A DNA stretch of 64,000 nucleotides from Streptomyces sp. LUP30 (GTDB lineage: Bacteria; Actinomycetota; Actinomycetes; Streptomycetales; Streptomycetaceae): contig NZ_MJAJ01000003.1 of assembly GCF_001746365.1 (NCBI RefSeq), positions 64,251-128,250 of the forward strand. The letters run 5' to 3'. The position numbers were made by a program, and so were the translations under genes. Below, one piece after another: positions 62,726 through 64,000 of the stretch. The notes below the pieces were generated by a model. That model was not told the origin of the DNA and searched no databases. It saw only the letters and a list, made by a program, of their open reading frames with translations. Positions within the stretch are counted from its first letter, which is position 1. Each line of letters opens with the position of its first letter.

Positions 62726-64000
62726 ATGCCCATGGGTCACACGGCCACAGCCCAGGCAGGCTCCGGGGGCCTGACAGCGACCGAGCACCGCCTGGCCAAC
62801 GGCCTGCGCGTGGTGCTGTCGGAGGACCACCTGACCCCCGTCGCGGCGGTGTGTCTCTGGTACGACGTCGGCTCACGCCACGAAGTCAAGGGCCGTACCG
62901 GCCTTGCCCACCTTTTCGAGCACCTGATGTTCCAGGGTTCGGGCCAGGTCAAGGGCAACGGACACTTCGAACTGGTCCAGGGCGCGGGCGGGTCCCTCAA
63001 CGGCACCACCAGCTTCGAGCGCACCAACTACTTCGAGACCATGCCCGCGCACCAGCTGGAGCTCGCCCTCTGGCTGGAGGCGGACCGCATGGGGTCCCTG
63101 CTCACCGCGCTCGACGACGAGTCGATGGAGAACCAGCGCGACGTCGTCAAGAACGAGCGCCGGCAGCGCTACGACAACGTGCCCTACGGCACGGCCTTCG
63201 AGAAGCTGACCGCCCTCGCCTACCCCGAGGGCCACCCGTACCACCACACGCCGATCGGCTCGATGGCCGACCTGGACGCGGCGACGCTGGAGGACGCGCG
63301 CGCGTTCTTCCGCACGTACTACGCGCCCAACAACGCGGTGCTCTCCGTGGTGGGCGACATCGACCCGGAGGAGACCCTCGCCTGGGTCGAGAAGTACTTC
63401 GGTTCCATTCCCGGCCACGACGGCAAGCCCGCTCCCCGTGACGGCGGACTGCCCGACGTCATCGGCGAGCAGCTCCGCGAGGTCGTCGAGGAGGAGGTGC
63501 CGGCCCGCGCCCTGATGGCCGCCTACCGGCTGCCGCAGGACGGCACGCGCGCGTGCGACGCCGCGGACCTGGCGCTCACCGTCCTCGGCGGCGGCGAGTC
63601 CTCCCGCCTGTACAACCGGCTGGTGCGCCGTGACCGTACGGCTGTGGCGGCCGGCTTCGGCCTGCTGCGGCTCGCCGGCGCCCCCTCCCTGGGCTGGCTG
63701 GACGTGAAGACGTCCGGCGACGTCGAGGTGCCCGTCATCGAGGCCGCCATCGACGAGGAGCTCGCCCGGTTCGCCGAGGAGGGCCCCACGGCCGAGGAGA
63801 TGGAGCGCGCGCAGGCCCAGTTGGAGCGCGAGTGGCTCGATCGCCTCGGCACGGTCGCCGGCCGCGCCGACGAACTGTGCCGCTTCGCCGTTCTGTTCGG
63901 CGACCCGCAGCTCGCCCTCACCGCCGTCCAGCGCGTGCTGGACGTGACGGCCGAGGAGGTGCAGGAGGTCGCCAAGGCCCGCCTGCGCCCCGACAACCGT
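62726..64000 (+). CDS. M16-family zinc peptidase, 3' end cut by the window
   Basis: 425 codons are visible from ATG 62726 (ATG 62732 also possible; GGAAGGGA precedes both) and the frame is open to the last base. The inverted zinc motif H-x-x-E-H is HLFEHLMFQG (about residue 60), with the distal Glu in ENQRDVVKNERRQ. Further features: TNYFETMPAHQLELALWLEADRM and YYAPNNAVLSVVGDIDPEE. These show a catalytic M16B subunit; in Streptomyces a second noncatalytic M16 gene usually follows. The protein has no signal peptide. Typical length is 440-460 residues, so little is missing. Role: peptide or processing protease, substrate unknown. Confidence 0.92.
   Translation, partial: MPMGHTATAQAGSGGLTATEHRLANGLRVVLSEDHLTPVAAVCLWYDVGSRHEVKGRTGLAHLFEHLMFQGSGQVKGNGHFELVQGAGGSLNGTTSFERTNYFETMPAHQLELALWLEADRMGSLLTALDDESMENQRDVVKNERRQRYDNVPYGTAFEKLTALAYPEGHPYHHTPIGSMADLDAATLEDARAFFRTYYAPNNAVLSVVGDIDPEETLAWVEKYFGSIPGHDGKPAPRDGGLPDVIGEQLREVVEEEVPARALMAAYRLPQDGTRACDAADLALTVLGGGESSRLYNRLVRRDRTAVAAGFGLLRLAGAPSLGWLDVKTSGDVEVPVIEAAIDEELARFAEEGPTAEEMERAQAQLEREWLDRLGTVAGRADELCRFAVLFGDPQLALTAVQRVLDVTAEEVQEVAKARLRPDNR

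Overview
This window is chromosomal DNA from a Streptomyces. Base composition is very GC-rich (roughly 70-73% by eye), genes often start with GTG or overlap by ATGA/GTGA, and the gene order rshA - peptidase M1 - hflX - ... - lexA - nrdR - nrdJ - ... - rnhB - recQ - ... - whiH - hrdB - parE - ... - parC - peptidase M16 matches, as I remember it, the core-chromosome block around SCO5794 to SCO5838 of S. coelicolor. I see no insertion sequence, prophage, integrase, CRISPR array, rRNA or tRNA. The first CDS (rshA) is cut at its 5' end and the last (M16 peptidase) at its 3' end.

Region by region. 1-6.7 kb: RelA/SpoT homologue, secreted M1 metallopeptidase, GTPase HflX, secreted S1 peptidase. 6.9-11.4 kb: a compact three-gene NIS-type siderophore operon (class III aminotransferase, IucA/IucC synthetase, GNAT acyltransferase). 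11.5-18.8 kb: DNA damage and nucleotide supply, with a DinG-like Fe-S helicase, LexA with an SOS box, and nrdR-nrdJ (B12-dependent ribonucleotide reductase) behind two NrdR boxes spaced 31 bp. 18.8-27.2 kb: TerD protein, DUF4937-like protein, a coupled histidine phosphatase/ADP-ribosylglycohydrolase pair, a divergent MFS exporter/TetR pair with twin palindromic operators, rnhB and two conserved unknowns. 27.6-37.9 kb: RecQ with a C-terminal phosphoribosyltransferase-like domain, a DUF4192 protein, a debranching-enzyme-like protein, a Nudix-winged-helix regulator and a fused ABC ATPase-permease. 38.0-41.0 kb: whiH (sporulation regulator) and hrdB (principal sigma factor). 41.0-45.0 kb: secreted trypsin-like protease, a small DUF7455 protein and parE. 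45.1-49.7 kb: NarL-type two-component system with a membrane protein, then a DUF485/solute:sodium symporter pair. 49.8-55.9 kb: an ABC importer (ATPase, permease, lipoprotein) flanked by two paralogous CitB/DcuR-type response regulators, one with its own sensor kinase. 56.0-64 kb: a sucrase/ferredoxin-like protein with an iron box in its promoter, an HTH-citrate synthase fusion, a CobW-family GTPase, parC and an M16 peptidase.

How it fits together. The block holds housekeeping genes (sigma HrdB, topoisomerase IV, RNase HII, class II RNR, LexA) next to developmental (whiH) and accessory transport or iron genes. Iron appears twice: the siderophore operon has no iron box that I can see, while the sucrase/ferredoxin-like gene 46 kb away has a near-perfect one. 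Several genes look leaderless, with a -10 hexamer 6-9 nt upstream of the start. I find no obviously unprecedented multigene system. The items most worth a second look are the iron-box gene with a C-x8-C / H-x3-H motif, the RecQ-phosphoribosyltransferase fusion, the paired CitB regulators around one ABC importer, the ECF-type promoter candidate upstream of hrdB, and a small cluster of DnaA-box-like sites.
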